DNA from: Kurthia huakuii LAM0618
GTDB taxonomy: Bacteria; Bacillota; Bacilli; Bacillales_A; Planococcaceae
NCBI RefSeq assembly: GCF_000505545.1
Contig: NZ_AYTB01000016.1
Span: 124,001-188,000 of the forward strand
DNA: 64,000 nt
Direction of reading: 5' to 3'
Below, in pieces: positions 63,701-64,000 of this stretch. Under the pieces are notes generated by a model. That model searched no databases, had not been told where the DNA came from, and was given only the letters and a program-made list of their open reading frames with translations. The stretch's first letter is position 1; the number at the start of each line of letters is the position of its first letter. The position numbers and the translations under genes were made by a program.

Positions 63701-64000
63701 TGGTGGAATGACTCAACAACTTCTAAACGTTTAATTGCACGTGTACGGCGTTGGCCTTGTGCAGTTTTAAGCTCTTCTTTAAGCTCGATTGATTCTTTGT
63801 CTAAATCGATTTCTTTCAATAAGTCTTTGATTGCTTCTGCACCCATAGATGCCTTGAAAGTGCTACCGAATTTTTCACGATATGCGCGATATTCTTTTTC
63901 TGAAAGAAGTTGTTTCTTTTCTAAAGGAGTATCGCCCGATTCGATTACAACGTAAGAAGCAAAATAAATTACTTCTTCAAGTGCACGTGGAGACATATCT
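60754..64000 (-). CDS. rpoC: RNA polymerase subunit beta' (5' end outside window)
   Basis: This is the C-terminal part (about 1081 codons) of the catalytic beta' subunit. The frame is open to the window edge, so the ATG at 63996 (MSPRALEEV) is internal. The catalytic [16 protein letters not shown], the bridge-helix and trigger-loop region ([40 protein letters not shown]), and the zinc cysteines [17 protein letters not shown] are present. The protein ends [10 protein letters not shown]. Confidence 0.99.
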   Translation of the reverse strand, partial: DMSPRALEEVIYFASYVVIESGDTPLEKKQLLSEKEYRAYREKFGSTFKASMGAEAIKDLLKEIDLDKESIELKEELKTAQGQRRTRAIKRLEVVESFHHSGNRPEWMILDVLPVIPPELRPMVQLDGGRFATSDLNDLYRRVINRNNRLKRLLDLGAPGIIVQNEKRMLQEAVDALIDNGRRGRPVTGPGNRPLKSLSHMLKGKQGRFRQNLLGKRVDYSGRSVIVVGPSLKMYQCGLPKGMAIELFKPFLMKELVERGLAHNIKSAKRKIERQHEEVWDVLEDIMREHPVLLNRAPTLHRLGIQAFEPTLIEGKAIRLHPLVCTAYNADFDGDQMAVHVPLSAEAQAEARLLMLAAQNILNPKDGKPVVTPSQDMVLGNYYLTLERKGAVGEGTVFSDPEELNVAYANNEVHLHSRIAIRAASLNNNTFTEEQNKKLLITSVGKVMFNEILYADFPYINEPTTDNLQVGTPDKYFVPTTTNIKEYLVEQEPAKPFTKKYLGKVIAEVFDRYHITETSKMLDELKNLGFKYSTKAGISIGISDIIVLPDKQEILHEAQIKVDKVQKQFRRGLITEDERYDRVISFWSDAKDVIQSKLMKSLPATNPIFMMSDSGARGNASNFTQLAGMRGLMANPAGRIIELPIKSSFREGLTVLEYFISTHGARKGLADTALKTADSGYLTRRLVDVAQDVIIREDDCGTDKGLEISALKEGNELIEALEERVLGRYAKKTIRHPETNEVIVSPDELITAELARKITEANIETVTIRSAFTCNTKHGVCKKCYGMNLATGDEVEVGEAVGIIAAQSIGEPGTQLTMRTFHTGGVAGADITQGLPRIQEIFESRNPKGQALITEISGTVVEIEEIREGLKEITIQSPIESRKYTAPYNARLKVQEGDQVAHGQTLTEGSIDPKQLIKVTDVSTVEEYLLKEVQKVYRMQGVEIGDKHIEVMVRQMLRKVRIIEAGDTELLPGSLVDIHQFTEANRNILVSGNKAPATCRPVILGITKASLETESFLSAASFQETTRVLTDAAIKGKRDELLGLKENVILGKLVPAGTGMQRYRQIEIAGAAATESTTSAE

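Overview
The window is a low-GC Gram-positive chromosome segment, most likely from the Bacillales and probably the Planococcaceae (Lysinibacillus/Solibacillus-like). This is inferred from the glmS ribozyme, the SigW/RsiW pair, type-Z S14, and a gene order matching the Bacillus subtilis origin-proximal block rpoC ... rpsI ... salA ... rrn/tRNA ... rocF-sigW-rsiW-cdaA-cdaR-glmM ... glmS, read here on the minus strand. No database search was possible; species-level placement is open.

Layout. (1) 1-4147: a graveyard of mobile DNA with two IS21-family fragments tail to tail, one intact IS66 copy with an 8-bp target duplication, and the right end of an old Tn7-like element followed by a possible stub of tnsA. 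(2) 4153-14391: a second Tn7-like element lying directly against the first, inserted 25 bp downstream of the glmS stop codon, the classical attTn7 position. Its transposition genes are almost gone: a tnsE-like 3' remnant survives beside an ISL3 fragment, an intact IS21 and an IS110 fragment. The cargo survives: a compact operon of a D12-class DNA adenine methylase, a HerA-like ATPase and a NurA-like nuclease, and near the glmS side a PD-(D/E)XK-like protein. (3) 14417-23450: glmS with its ribozyme, a PfpI/DJ-1 protein, glmM-cdaR-cdaA (cell-wall precursor synthesis and c-di-AMP), rsiW-sigW (envelope stress), arginase and a CsbD-like protein. (4) 23558-29600: seven tRNAs (Lys, Gln, Tyr, Val, Glu, Thr, Asn), 5S, 23S and 16S rRNA and two rrn promoters. 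(5) 29809-32555: Mrp/SalA ATPase, a membrane acyltransferase (the only clearly plus-strand housekeeping gene) and a MaoC dehydratase. (6) 32698-51870: the rplM-rpsI, truA-ecfTA2A1, alpha, spc and S10 ribosomal clusters. (7) 52074-55772: a Na+/H+ antiporter gene split by a second, apparently identical IS66 copy. (8) 55890-64000: the str operon (tuf, fusA, rpsG, rpsL) and the 3' part of rpoC, which runs off the window.

The most interesting part is the attTn7 island. Three independent ends share the pattern TGT-N8-AATAAAG; two of them face each other across exactly 5 bp, the size of a Tn7 target duplication. Both right ends carry a CACCC/GGGTG stem-loop about 45 nt inside the end, which would shield the element from glmS read-through. 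The methylase-HerA-NurA operon looks like a self-marking plus DNA-processing defence module carried as Tn7 cargo; that function is inferred, not shown.
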